64,000 nt of DNA from Burkholderiales bacterium. GTDB lineage: Bacteria; Pseudomonadota; Gammaproteobacteria; Burkholderiales; Burkholderiaceae_E. The stretch lies in assembly GCA_003577305.1 (NCBI GenBank), contig QEVL01000001.1:1-64000 (forward strand), read 5' to 3'. The notes below the pieces were generated by a model. The model was not told the origin of the DNA, did no database searches, and saw nothing but the letters and a program-made list of their open reading frames with translations. Shown one piece after another: positions 8,146 through 16,850 of the stretch (the stretch's first letter is position 1; the number at the start of each line of letters is the position of its first letter). The translations under genes and the position numbers were made by a program.

Positions 8146-9003
8146 ATGGCGCAAATCGCGTACCTGAATGGCGAGTTCATGCCGATCGAGGAGGCCCGCG
8201 TGCCGGTGCTCGATCGCGGCTTCATCTTCGGCGACGGCGTCTACGAGGTCGTCCCGGTCTATGCGCGACGCCCGTTCCGCTGGCCTCAGCATCTCGCGCG
8301 CCTGAAGCGCAGCCTCGCGGCGGTCGGCATCGACGCCCCGCACGACGACGCGGGCTGGACCGCGCTGGTTGCCGATCTGGTCGCGCGGCACCCCTGGGAC
8401 GACCAGTTCGTCTACATGCAGGTCACGCGCGGGGTGGCGCGGCGCGACCACGCGTTTCCGCGGCCGGCGGTGCGGCCCACCGTGTTCGCGATGTCGAGCC
8501 AGCTCGTGCTGCCCGCCGCCGAACAGATCCGCCAGGGCGTGGCCGCGATCTCGCTGGCCGACGAGCGCTGGCTGCACTGCGACGTCAAGTCGACTTCGCT
8601 GCTCGGCAACGTGCTCGCCCGCGAAGCTGCCGTGCGCGCCGGCGCCGCCGAGTGCGTGATGTTCCGCGACGGCTTCCTCACCGAGGGCTCGGCGAGCAAC
8701 ATCTGGCTGGCCCGCGGCGAGCGGCTCTACGGGCCGCCGGCCGACAACCTGGTGCTCGAAGGCGTGCGCTACGGGCTGATCAGGGAGCTGTGCGAAGGCT
8801 CGGGCATCGCGTTGCAGCTGCGCCGCGTGCTGCGCGAGGAAGTGCAGGCGGCCGACGAACTGATCCTCAGTTCGGCCACGAAGGAAGTCCTGCCGATCAC
8901 GCGCCTCGATGGCCGCCCGGTGGGTGACGGCCGCCCCGGCCCGGTGTTCGCGAAACTGCACGCGGCCTACCAGCGTGCCAAGGCCGACCAGGCAGCCAAG
9001 TGA
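8146..9003 (+). CDS. dat: D-amino-acid transaminase
   Basis: This 285-residue fold-type IV PLP enzyme interconverts D-alanine and D-glutamate with their 2-oxo acids. Motifs are DRGFIFGDGVYEVVPVY near the N-terminus, the PLP lysine Lys148 in DVKST, and EGSASN for the phosphate-binding region. The final catalytic motif SSATKEVLPI fits Dat more than BCAT. It lies 16 bp after the D-Ala carboxypeptidase, which suggests recycling of released D-alanine. Its stop overlaps the GTG of the next gene. Confidence 0.92.
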   Translation: MAQIAYLNGEFMPIEEARVPVLDRGFIFGDGVYEVVPVYARRPFRWPQHLARLKRSLAAVGIDAPHDDAGWTALVADLVARHPWDDQFVYMQVTRGVARRDHAFPRPAVRPTVFAMSSQLVLPAAEQIRQGVAAISLADERWLHCDVKSTSLLGNVLAREAAVRAGAAECVMFRDGFLTEGSASNIWLARGERLYGPPADNLVLEGVRYGLIRELCEGSGIALQLRRVLREEVQAADELILSSATKEVLPITRLDGRPVGDGRPGPVFAKLHAAYQRAKADQAAK

Positions 9004-9296
9004 GCGGGCCCGGCGAGTTCGGCGCCGCCTTCGACCGGCTCGAACGCCTGCTCGAGTTCCCGGTCGACTTCCCGCTGAAAGTGATGGGCAGGCGCGTCGA
9101 TGACTTCACGCAATCGATCGCCGCGACGGTCGGCGAGCACGTCCCGGGATTCGATCCGGCGACGATGGAGTTCCGCGCGTCGAGCCAGGGCACCTGGCTG
9201 AGCGTCACCGTGACGGTGCGCCTGGACTCGCGCGAGCAGCTCGAGCGACTGTACCGGGCACTGACGGCGCACCCGCTGGTGAGCATCGTGCTGTGA
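9000..9296 (+). CDS. ybeD: YbeD/DUF493 family protein
   Basis: This 98-residue protein has the ferredoxin-like DUF493 fold with the signature DFPLKVMGR near residue 20 and repeated beta strands ([16 protein letters not shown]). YbeD proteins resemble ACT regulatory domains and sit between dacA/dat and lipB in many proteobacteria, so a role in lipoate metabolism is often proposed but unproven. It starts at a GTG overlapping the dat stop and ends overlapping the lipB start. Confidence 0.9.
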   Translation: MSGPGEFGAAFDRLERLLEFPVDFPLKVMGRRVDDFTQSIAATVGEHVPGFDPATMEFRASSQGTWLSVTVTVRLDSREQLERLYRALTAHPLVSIVL

Positions 9297-9955
9297 ACGC
9301 GGTTTCGCGAAACGGGGCACCTTCCGCCCCGAAGCTCAGGCCGTTGCGGCAGCGTCCCTACCTGCCCACCGTCCAGGAGATGCAGGCGTTCACGCTGGGT
9401 CGCGGCGCCGACACCCGCGACGAGATCTGGCTGGTTGAGCACCCGCCGGTCTTCACGCTGGGCCACGCATCGCGACCCGAGCATCTGCGGGCTCCGGGCG
9501 AGATTCCGGTAGTGCGTACCGAACGCGGCGGCCAGGTCACCTATCACGGCCCGGGGCAAGTGGTTGCTTACTTGCTCATAGACCTGCGCCGACGCCGGCT
9601 TCCGGTTCGTGATTTCGTGGCTGCGATCGAGGGGGCGACAATCGCGCTGCTGGCCGCCTGCGGCGTGGCCGCCACCCGCCGGACGGGCGCGCCGGGTGTC
9701 TACGTCGTCGATGACGACGGCGGCGCCGGCGCCAAGATCGCCTCACTCGGCATCAGGATCTCCCGTGGCTGCAGCTACCATGGTGTAGCGTTGAACGTGG
9801 CGATGGATCTGGAACCGTTCTCCCGGATCGACCCCTGCGGTTATCCGGGGCTGGCGGTCACCGACCTTCGCAGCCGCGTCGGCGACGTCGACATTGCCGA
9901 CCTCGCGGCGCGTTTCGGCCGCCAGCTGACCGCCTCCCTCGAAAGCACGCGATGA
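9293..9955 (+). CDS. lipB: Octanoyl-[ACP]:protein N-octanoyltransferase
   Basis: This 220-residue enzyme moves octanoyl groups from ACP to the lipoyl domains of 2-oxoacid dehydrogenases and GcvH. It has [16 protein letters not shown] (substrate channel), the catalytic Lys148 in GAKIAS and Cys182 in DPCGYPG, with the RGCSYHG segment between them. The length is normal for LipB. It starts at GTG with a 4-bp overlap on ybeD and overlaps lipA by ATGA, so the lipoate genes are translationally coupled. Confidence 0.95.
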   Translation: MNAVSRNGAPSAPKLRPLRQRPYLPTVQEMQAFTLGRGADTRDEIWLVEHPPVFTLGHASRPEHLRAPGEIPVVRTERGGQVTYHGPGQVVAYLLIDLRRRRLPVRDFVAAIEGATIALLAACGVAATRRTGAPGVYVVDDDGGAGAKIASLGIRISRGCSYHGVALNVAMDLEPFSRIDPCGYPGLAVTDLRSRVGDVDIADLAARFGRQLTASLESTR

Positions 9956-10953
9956 CCTCGCCCCTCGATCCTCACGCGCCGGCCGCTGCCGGCAACCCTG
10001 CGCCCGCCAAACAGCGAGGCGCCGACAAGACCTCGCGCATCCCGGTGAAGATCGTCCGTCCGGCCGAGGTGCTGAAGAAGCCCGACTGGATCCGGGTTCG
10101 CGCCGGCCCCAACGCCGCACGCTTCCGGGAGATCAAGCAGATCCTGCGCGAGCACCGGCTGCACACGGTCTGCGAGGAAGCCGCGTGCCCGAACATCGGC
10201 GAGTGCTTCGGCCGGGGCACCGCCACTTTCATGATCATGGGCGACATCTGCACGCGGCGCTGCCCGTTCTGCGACGTCGGCCACGGCCGGCCGGCCCCGC
10301 TCGACCCGGCCGAACCCGAGAACCTGGCGAAGACGATCGCCGCGCTGAAGCTGTCGTACGCGGTCATCACCAGCGTGGATCGCGACGACCTGCGCGACGG
10401 CGGCGCGCAGCACTTCGTCGACTGCATCCGCAAGGTGCGCGAACTCTCGCCGGCCACGCGCATCGAAGTGCTGGTGCCCGACTTCCGCGGGCGCATGGAC
10501 CGCGCGCTGGCGATCCTCGAGCTCGCGCCGCCCGACGTGATGAACCACAACCTGGAGACGGTGCCGCGGCTGTATCGCGAGGCGCGCCCGGGTTCCGACT
10601 ACGCCCATTCGCTGAAGCTGCTGGCCGAATTCAAGCGTCGCGTGCCGGGCGTGCCGACGAAATCGGGGCTGATGGTCGGGCTGGGCGAAACCGACGACGA
10701 GATCCTCGCGGTGATGCGCGACATGCGCGCGCACGACATCGACATGCTGACCATCGGCCAGTACCTGGCGCCGTCGAACGCGCACCTGCCGGTGCGCCAC
10801 TACGTGCATCCCGACACCTTCCGCATGTTCGGCGCACAGGCGCGCGCGATGGGCTTCTCGCACGCCGCGGTGGGCGCGCTGGTGCGCTCGTCGTATCACG
10901 CCGACGAGCAGGCGCAGGCGGCGGGCCTGCCGGCAAAGACCGGCACCGGCTGA
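9952..10953 (+). CDS. lipA: Lipoyl synthase (radical SAM)
   Basis: This 333-residue enzyme inserts two sulfurs into protein-bound octanoate. The auxiliary [4Fe-4S] cluster ligands are Cys74, Cys79 and Cys85 ([12 protein letters not shown]); the radical SAM cluster is the CxxxCxxC at Cys100, Cys104 and Cys107. The C-terminal RSSYHA motif contains the Ser that ligates the auxiliary cluster. It ends the operon; a small GC-rich hairpin at 10962-10976 lies in the gap before the convergent thioesterase gene. Confidence 0.97.
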   Translation: MTSPLDPHAPAAAGNPAPAKQRGADKTSRIPVKIVRPAEVLKKPDWIRVRAGPNAARFREIKQILREHRLHTVCEEAACPNIGECFGRGTATFMIMGDICTRRCPFCDVGHGRPAPLDPAEPENLAKTIAALKLSYAVITSVDRDDLRDGGAQHFVDCIRKVRELSPATRIEVLVPDFRGRMDRALAILELAPPDVMNHNLETVPRLYREARPGSDYAHSLKLLAEFKRRVPGVPTKSGLMVGLGETDDEILAVMRDMRAHDIDMLTIGQYLAPSNAHLPVRHYVHPDTFRMFGAQARAMGFSHAAVGALVRSSYHADEQAQAAGLPAKTGTG

Positions 10954-10992
10954 GGCGCGTCCGGCCGGGCCGGCCGATTGCTTCACACGTTC

Positions 10993-11430
10993 TCAGTCCC
11001 AGCGCGACGGATCGGCGCTGACGAGCGCCTGCGCCCGCGCCCTGATCGAATCGGGCAGCGACTGCGCCTTGCGGGCGATCGTGTCGAGATGCACGCCGGT
11101 CAGTACGGTGGTCGCCGCGACCACCCCGTCTTCGTCGCGACGCATCTCGTGGGCGAAGCGCAGGCTCTTGTCCTTCACCTCCAGGACTTCGGTGCGAATC
11201 GTCACCGTGTCGCCGGCGTGCAACTCGCGCCGATAGGCGATGCGCTGTTCGACGGCGGCCATTCCGCGGTGCGCATCGCGCAGGAACGACGGCGTCATGC
11301 CCAGCCCGGCGAAAAACTGCCAGGTCGCCTCGTCGAATTTCCCGACGTACCACATCACGTTCATGTGGCCCATGTGGTCGCAATGCCAGGGATAGACGGT
11401 GCCGCGGTAGGTGATCGGCAATTCGCTCAT
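10993..11430 (-). CDS. Acyl-CoA thioesterase (hot-dog fold)
   Basis: This 145-residue protein is of the 4-hydroxybenzoyl-CoA/FadM-type thioesterase family. It has the motif [21 protein letters not shown], in which the Asp after the Cys is the usual catalytic acid, then the typical [11 protein letters not shown] strand. It probably hydrolyses acyl-CoA in the cytoplasm. It overlaps the GNAT gene upstream by 4 bp. Together these genes trail the ABC-ALDH operon. Confidence 0.87.
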   Translation of the reverse strand: MSELPITYRGTVYPWHCDHMGHMNVMWYVGKFDEATWQFFAGLGMTPSFLRDAHRGMAAVEQRIAYRRELHAGDTVTIRTEVLEVKDKSLRFAHEMRRDEDGVVAATTVLTGVHLDTIARKAQSLPDSIRARAQALVSADPSRWD

Positions 11431-11915
11431 CGCGCCTTCCTCAGGTCGAGTTCGAAGTACGTCGTGCCGGCGATCGGGTTGGCGTAGTACGGCGCCGTCT
11501 CGCGAAAGCCGAGCGAGCCGTACAGCGCGCGCGCCGCACGCATGCTGCCCAGCGTGTCGAGCAGCATGCGCGAGTAGCCGAGTTCGCGCGCGGCCGCGAT
11601 CGCCGCGGCCGCCAGCGCGCGCCCGAGGCCGTGGCCTCGCGCATCGGCGCGCACGTACAGGCGCTTCATCTCGCAGTCGCCGCCCGACAACGCGCGCACG
11701 CCCACGCAGCCGGCGAACCTGCCGCCGCATCGGGCCAGCAGCAGCCTGCCCGCCGGCGGCCCGTACATCGCCGGCAGGCTCGACAGCTCGGCCTCGAAAC
11801 CCTGGAAGCGCAGGTCGATGCCGAGTTGCGCCGCGTACACCTCGAACAGCGCGCGCGCCGCCGCGAACCCGGCGCGGCCGTGCGCAGTGACGATCGCGGC
11901 GTCGCTCCCCGGCAT
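11427..11915 (-). CDS. GNAT family N-acetyltransferase
   Basis: This 162-residue protein has the GNAT core: beta strand [18 protein letters not shown], then [19 protein letters not shown] (the acetyl-CoA pyrophosphate loop R/Q-x-x-G-x-G/A) and the C-terminal LYGSLGFRE motif. The substrate cannot be told from sequence. It begins 9 bp after the end of the LivF-ALDH frame and overlaps the thioesterase gene, so it likely belongs to the same transcript. Confidence 0.88.
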   Translation of the reverse strand: MPGSDAAIVTAHGRAGFAAARALFEVYAAQLGIDLRFQGFEAELSSLPAMYGPPAGRLLLARCGGRFAGCVGVRALSGGDCEMKRLYVRADARGHGLGRALAAAAIAAARELGYSRMLLDTLGSMRAARALYGSLGFRETAPYYANPIAGTTYFELDLRKAR

Positions 11916-11924
11916 CCGCTCATT

Positions 11925-14225
11925 CTAGAACGGGTAATGACGCGGCGCGGTCTGCACCGTGATCCAGCGCAGCTCGGTGAACTCGTGGATGCCCGCCTTG
12001 CCGCCGAAACGGCCCATGCCGCTGCCCTTGACGCCGCCGAACGGCATCTGCGCCTCGTCGTGCACCGTCGGCCCGTTGACGTGGCAGATGCCCGACTCGA
12101 TGCGGCGCGCCACGTTCATCGCCCGCGCGACGTCGCGGCCGAACACCGCCGCGCTCAGGCCGTATTCGTTGTCGTTGGCGCAGGCGACGGCCTCCTCGAC
12201 GCCGTCGACGCGCACGATGCACTTCAGCGGCGCGAAGGTCTCCTCGTGATAGACCCTCATCCCGGCGGTGACGTGGTCGAGCACGGTCGCCGGCATCAGC
12301 GTGTTGCCCGCCTTGCCGCCGCACAGCAGCTTCGCGCCCTTGGCGAGCGCGTCGTCGATCAGCGCGTTGCAGTGCTCGACCGTGCTCATGCCGATCAGCG
12401 AGCCGAGCACCACCGGCTCGGGCTTGCGCGGGTCGCCCAGCGGCAGGCTGGCGGCCCTGGCAACGAACTTCGCCACGAACTCGTCGGCCACTTTCCGGTC
12501 GACGACCAGCCGCTCGGTGCTCATGCAGATCTGCCCGGAATTGGCGAAGCTCGCGAAGGCCGCGGCGTTCACCGCCGCGTCGAGGTCGGCGTCGTCGAGC
12601 ACCAGCATCGGCGCCTTGCCGCCGAGTTCGAGCAGCGCCGGCTTCAGGTGCTTCGCGCAGGTCATCGCGATGATCCGGCCCACCCGCGTGCTGCCGGTGA
12701 AGTTCACGCGCCGCACCGCCGGGTGCGCGACCATCGCCTCGACCACCGTGCCGGCATCGGCGGGCGCGTTGGTGACGTAGTTGACCACCCCGGGCGGAAA
12801 GCCCGCGTCGTGCAGCGACTCGATGATCAGCTGGTGAGTGCGCGGGCAGTTCTCGCTGCCCTTGAGCACCACCGTGTTGCCGCAGGCGAGCGGCGTGGCG
12901 ATCGCGCGCACGCCGAGGATGATCGGCGCGTTCCACGGCGCGATGCCGACCACCACGCCTGCCGGCTGGCGCACGCCCATCGCGAGCGAACCGGGGACGT
13001 CCGACGGAATGACCTCGCCGCCTACCTGCGTCGTGAGCGCGGCGGCTTCGCGCAGCATCGACGCCGCCAGGTGCGCGTTGAAGCCGGCCCACATCGCTGT
13101 GGCGCCGGTCTCGGCGGCCATCGCCTCGACGAACTTCGGTGTGCGCGCCTCGAGCGCGTCGGCCGCCTTCGACAGCAGCGTGCGGCGCTCGTTCGGCCCG
13201 GTCTGGCTCCACGAGCGGAACGCCTCGGCGGCGGCCTCGACCGCGGTGACCGCATCGGCGGCGCTGGCTGCGGGCGCGCGGGTGGCCAGGCTGCCGTCGA
13301 GCGGATTGCGCCGCTCGAAAGTCGCGCCCTTCTCGGCGGCGACGGCCAGGCCGTTGATCAGCATGGACAGGTCGGACATGTGCGTCTCCGGTGAAGTCGA
13401 AGGCAATGTGGAAGGCGTGGGCAGGGTGCTCGATGCGGACGGCGCCGCAGCGGGTGCGGCGCGCGCGCCGAGATAGGCCGAGCGCACGACCGCCGAACGC
13501 GCCAGCAGGCCCGCCGGGCCGCTGGCCACCAGCTTGCCGCGCTCGAGCACGTAGCCGCGATCGGCCACCGCGAGCGACTTGCGCACGTTCTGCTCGACCA
13601 GCAGCACGGTGGTGCCCTGGTCGGCAATGCGGCGGGCGATCGCGAGCAGTTCGTCGACCATTTTCGGGGCGAGACCGAGCGAAGGCTCGTCGAGCATCAG
13701 CAGGCGCGGCGCGCTCATCATCGCGCGCGCCACCGCGAGCATCTGCTGTTCGCCGCCGCTCATCGTTCCGGCGTACTGGCCGGCGCGCTCGCGCAGCCGC
13801 GGGAAGTCGCGAAACGCCTGCTCGATGCGCACCGCGCGCTCGGCGGGCGACACCAGCCAGCCGCCGAGTTCGAGGTTCTCGCGCACCGTCATCTGCGCGA
13901 ACAGCTGCCGGCCCTCGGCCACCAGCACGAGGCCGCGGCGCACGATGTCGCTCGGCCTTGCGCCGGCCGGTATCGGTTCGCCGTCGAGCAGCACCTGGCC
14001 GGTGCGCGGCAACAGCCCGGCGATCGCCTCGAGCAGCGTGCTCTTGCCGGCCCCGTTCGGGCCCAGGATGACGGTGACGCCAGGGCGCACTTCGAGCGTG
14101 AGATCGCGCAGCACCAGGAACCCGCCGTATCCCGCGCTCAGCCCGCGCACCTCGAGGTGTGCCGGCCCGGCGGCCTGCCCCCGGGATGCGGCGGCTGGCG
14201 CCGCGCCGTGCACCGTGGCAGTCAC
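11925..14225 (-). CDS. LivF-type ABC ATPase fused in frame to an aldehyde dehydrogenase
   Basis: A single uninterrupted frame of 766 residues. Residues 20-254 are a complete LivF ATPase: Walker A GPNGAGKS (55-62), signature MSGGEQQ (155-161), Walker B LLMLDE (175-180). A Ser/Thr/Pro/Ala linker (255-282) follows. From Met283 on comes a full 484-residue NAD(P)-dependent aldehyde dehydrogenase like vanillin/salicylaldehyde dehydrogenases, with catalytic Cys285 (GQICMSTE) and Glu251 (ELGGK) in its own numbering. A good ribosome site precedes Met283, so the dehydrogenase may also be made alone. The ATPase energises the LivHM permease; the dehydrogenase should oxidise an aldehyde derived from the transported compound. 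Confidence 0.85.
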   Translation of the reverse strand: MTATVHGAAPAAASRGQAAGPAHLEVRGLSAGYGGFLVLRDLTLEVRPGVTVILGPNGAGKSTLLEAIAGLLPRTGQVLLDGEPIPAGARPSDIVRRGLVLVAEGRQLFAQMTVRENLELGGWLVSPAERAVRIEQAFRDFPRLRERAGQYAGTMSGGEQQMLAVARAMMSAPRLLMLDEPSLGLAPKMVDELLAIARRIADQGTTVLLVEQNVRKSLAVADRGYVLERGKLVASGPAGLLARSAVVRSAYLGARAAPAAAPSASSTLPTPSTLPSTSPETHMSDLSMLINGLAVAAEKGATFERRNPLDGSLATRAPAASAADAVTAVEAAAEAFRSWSQTGPNERRTLLSKAADALEARTPKFVEAMAAETGATAMWAGFNAHLAASMLREAAALTTQVGGEVIPSDVPGSLAMGVRQPAGVVVGIAPWNAPIILGVRAIATPLACGNTVVLKGSENCPRTHQLIIESLHDAGFPPGVVNYVTNAPADAGTVVEAMVAHPAVRRVNFTGSTRVGRIIAMTCAKHLKPALLELGGKAPMLVLDDADLDAAVNAAAFASFANSGQICMSTERLVVDRKVADEFVAKFVARAASLPLGDPRKPEPVVLGSLIGMSTVEHCNALIDDALAKGAKLLCGGKAGNTLMPATVLDHVTAGMRVYHEETFAPLKCIVRVDGVEEAVACANDNEYGLSAAVFGRDVARAMNVARRIESGICHVNGPTVHDEAQMPFGGVKGSGMGRFGGKAGIHEFTELRWITVQTAPRHYPF
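13377..13389 (-). promoter_or_regulatory. Internal ribosome binding site of the ALDH part
   Basis: On the minus strand GGAG (13389-13386) lies 6 nt before an ATG (13379-13377) that opens the aldehyde dehydrogenase domain. It decides whether the dehydrogenase is made only as a fusion or also as a free protein. Here both are possible, because no stop codon separates the two parts. Confidence 0.6.
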
Positions 14226-14986
14226 GGCTCGACCCCGGCCATCTCGTCGCCGAGATACGCCTCGACCACCTCGGCGTTGCGCACCACTTCGTGCGGCGGC
14301 GCATCGGCGATCTTGCGGCCCTGGTGCAGCACCAGCACGCGCTCGACGTAGCGCATCAGCGTGGTCACTGCGTGCTCGATCCAGATCACGGTGAGCCCGA
14401 AGTCGTCGCGCAGCCCGCGGATCAGCCGCGCCATGTCCTCGACTTCGCTTTCGGTGAGGCCCGCGGCCACCTCGTCGAGCAGCAGCAGCTTCGGGCGGGT
14501 CGCCAGCGCCATGCCGATCTCCAGCAGCCGCTGCTGCGACGGCGTGATCGCCGCGGCCGGCAACCCGGCCTGTCCGACGAGCCCGATCACCCGCAGGATC
14601 GCCGCCGCGTCGCGCAGCAGGGGCGGCGCCTCGCGCTTGCGCCCGGCGAACTGCAGCCCGAAGGCGACGTTGTCGGCCACCGACAGGCCGGCGAACACGC
14701 GCGGCGTCTGGAAAGTGCGTGCGACGCCGCGGCGCGCGAAGCGGTCGGGCCGCGCGCCGGTCATCCTCGCGCCTTCGACCAGCAGGTCGCCGGAAGTGGG
14801 CGGCGTGACGCCCGACAGTGCATTGAAGAAAGTGGTCTTGCCGGCCCCGTTGGGGCCGATGATCCCGACCAGCTCGCCAGCACCAAAGCGTGCGCTGACT
14901 TCATCGACCGCAGTCAATCCGCCGAAGCGCACGGTGACCGCACGCGCTTCGAGCAGCGCCGTGCCTGCGGGCTGGCGCTCATGCAT
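14222..14986 (-). CDS. livG: Branched-chain-type ABC transporter ATPase (LivG)
   Basis: This 254-residue ATPase has Walker A GPNGAGKT, a Q-loop in ARTFQTPRVF and Walker B LLLLDE. The signature region reads ITPSQQRLLEIG instead of the family's LSxGQQRxLEI, so Ser and Gly of the signature are replaced. An upstream GTG (15040) would overlap livM by 62 bp; the ATG at 14986 overlaps by only 8 bp and is preferred. It overlaps the livF-ALDH gene by ATGA. Confidence 0.9.
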   Translation of the reverse strand: MHERQPAGTALLEARAVTVRFGGLTAVDEVSARFGAGELVGIIGPNGAGKTTFFNALSGVTPPTSGDLLVEGARMTGARPDRFARRGVARTFQTPRVFAGLSVADNVAFGLQFAGRKREAPPLLRDAAAILRVIGLVGQAGLPAAAITPSQQRLLEIGMALATRPKLLLLDEVAAGLTESEVEDMARLIRGLRDDFGLTVIWIEHAVTTLMRYVERVLVLHQGRKIADAPPHEVVRNAEVVEAYLGDEMAGVEP

Positions 14987-15962
14987 CGCGGACCCCACCC
15001 GCTCGCTCGCGCCGCGCCTGCCGCCGCGCGGCGAGGTCACGGCACCAGCGGGCGAAAGTGGCCGGACGCAGCGACGCCAGGCCGTCGGGCAGGTACAGCA
15101 CCGACAGGATCAGCAGCAGGCCCAGCGTCATCATGTAGATCTGCGGCAACTGCAGCCGCAGCGCCTCGGCGAGCAGGCTGAACACGATCGCGGCGACCAC
15201 CGGCCCCCACAGCGTGGCTGCACCGCCGATCAGCGCGATCAGCACCGTCTGGAAGCCGATGAACGGGTTGAACACCGTCATCGGATCGATGTAGGTCCAG
15301 CGTACGCTCATCGCGGCGCCGGTGGCGCCGGCAAAGGCGGCAGTGATCGCGAAGCCGATCACCTTGGCCATCCGCGTGTCCACGCCCAGCGTCTGCGCGC
15401 GCTGCTCGTCGCCGCCGATGCCGGCCAGCGCCAGGCCGAGGCGGCTGCGCCGCACCACGATCGCGGTGGCCACCGCCAGCAGCGCGAGCGCGAGCATCGT
15501 CAGGTAGACGGTGCCCGGTTCCGGAACGACCACCAGCACGCGGCCCACCGTGCCCGCGTATTCCTTCTCGACGTAAGTGATCGCCAGGCGGATCAGTTCG
15601 GTCATGCCGAACGTGAGCACCGCGAAGTAGGTGCCGCGAAGGTGCAGGACTGCACTGCCCATCGCCACCGCCACCAGCACCGCGATCGCCGCGCCGAGCG
15701 CGACCGCGCCCGCCCAGGGCAACTGGTCGAGCGTGAGCGCGCCCACGTACGCGCCCACGCCGAAGAACGCCGAGGCGGCCAGCGACATGTAGCGGGTCGG
15801 GCCGCAGAACAGCGCCCAGCTCGAGGACAGGGCCACGTACATCAGGCAGCTGAGCGCCATCGACACCACGAAGTCGCTCGACCAGGCGGGCAGCGAAGCC
15901 GCGAAACCGCCGAGCGCCAGCAGGACCAGCAGGTCGCGACCCGCGATGCGCACCGCTCTCAT
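14979..15962 (-). CDS. livM: Branched-chain-type ABC transporter permease (LivM)
   Basis: This 327-residue permease has about eight to nine membrane helices and the LivM hallmark segments SLAASAFFGVGAY, GLALAGIGGDEQRAQTLGVDTRMAKVIGFAITAAFAG (the loop that contacts the ATPase) and FQTVLIALIGGAATLWGPVVAA. The ATG at 15962 overlaps the livH stop by ATGA; a longer frame starts nine codons earlier. The last residues (ARRQARRERAG) are a basic cytoplasmic tail. Confidence 0.92.
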   Translation of the reverse strand: MRAVRIAGRDLLVLLALGGFAASLPAWSSDFVVSMALSCLMYVALSSSWALFCGPTRYMSLAASAFFGVGAYVGALTLDQLPWAGAVALGAAIAVLVAVAMGSAVLHLRGTYFAVLTFGMTELIRLAITYVEKEYAGTVGRVLVVVPEPGTVYLTMLALALLAVATAIVVRRSRLGLALAGIGGDEQRAQTLGVDTRMAKVIGFAITAAFAGATGAAMSVRWTYIDPMTVFNPFIGFQTVLIALIGGAATLWGPVVAAIVFSLLAEALRLQLPQIYMMTLGLLLILSVLYLPDGLASLRPATFARWCRDLAARRQARRERAGGVRDA

Positions 15963-16834
15963 CGCCTGAACAGCCCGCTGGGCTTCCACAGCAGCACCCC
16001 GATGAAGATCGCGTACGAGAGCAGCGACTTCAGCGACGGACTGGTGAAGTGCATGCCGAGCGCCTCGATGACTCCGAGCGCCAGTCCCGCGACCAGGCTT
16101 CCGGTCATGCTGCCGAAGCCGCCGAGCGTGATGACGATCAGCGCAGTGACCGTGTACGGCTCGCCGATCGACGGCGAGATCGCATAGGCCATCGACAGCA
16201 GGCTGCCGGCCAGTCCCGCCAGCCCCAACCCGATGCCGAACATCATCGGGTGCAGCCGCTCGGTGTCGATGCCCACCAGTTGCGCGCCGGTGGGCGACTG
16301 CATCAGTGCGCGCACCCCCTTGCCCAGCAGCGTGCGTCGCAGCAGCACGATCAGCACGACGCTCGCGGCCAGCGCCACCGCGAGCAGCACCAGCTTGTTG
16401 CCGGCGAAGCGCGTGCCCGCGACCGCGACCGGATCGGTCAGGTAGTCATAGCCGCGCAACTCGCCGCCCCAGACCAGCGACGCGAAGTTCTGCACCAGGA
16501 ACATCAGGCCGAAGGCGGCCATCAGTCCGCGCGCCTCGAACACGTCGATGTCGGCGGAAGTGGCGGCCAGCCGCCTGAAGACCAGCCGGTGGATGACCAG
16601 CCCCAGCCCCGTCATGATCGCGAACGCGACCGGCGCCATCACCAGCGGCGGGATTCCGAGCCGGGTGTAGGCGAACCAGGTCGCGAACCCGCCCAGCATC
16701 AGGAACTCGCCGTGGGCGATGTTGAGCACCCGCATCAGCCCGTACTGCAGGTTCAGCCCGAGCGCGATCAGCGCGTAGACGCCTCCGGTGATCAGGCCGG
16801 AGGCGATCAGTTCGAACCACGCGGTCGCCGACAT
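15959..16834 (-). CDS. livH: Branched-chain-type ABC transporter permease (LivH)
   Basis: This 291-residue permease has the LivH pattern: GLITGGVYALIALGLNLQYGLMRVLNIAHGEFLMLGGF at the N-terminus, the coupling loop MQSPTGAQLVGIDTERL, and the C-terminal ITLGGFGSMTGSLVAGLALGVIEALG. It pairs with LivM to form the inner-membrane channel. It starts 16 bp after the substrate-binding protein gene. Confidence 0.93.
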   Translation of the reverse strand: MSATAWFELIASGLITGGVYALIALGLNLQYGLMRVLNIAHGEFLMLGGFATWFAYTRLGIPPLVMAPVAFAIMTGLGLVIHRLVFRRLAATSADIDVFEARGLMAAFGLMFLVQNFASLVWGGELRGYDYLTDPVAVAGTRFAGNKLVLLAVALAASVVLIVLLRRTLLGKGVRALMQSPTGAQLVGIDTERLHPMMFGIGLGLAGLAGSLLSMAYAISPSIGEPYTVTALIVITLGGFGSMTGSLVAGLALGVIEALGMHFTSPSLKSLLSYAIFIGVLLWKPSGLFRR

Positions 16835-16850
16835 CGCGCGGGCTGCGCGC

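Noticed and set aside
10962-10976. Small hairpin between lipA and the thioesterase gene
   Set aside because: Arms of only 5 bp in all-GC sequence; expected by chance at this base composition.
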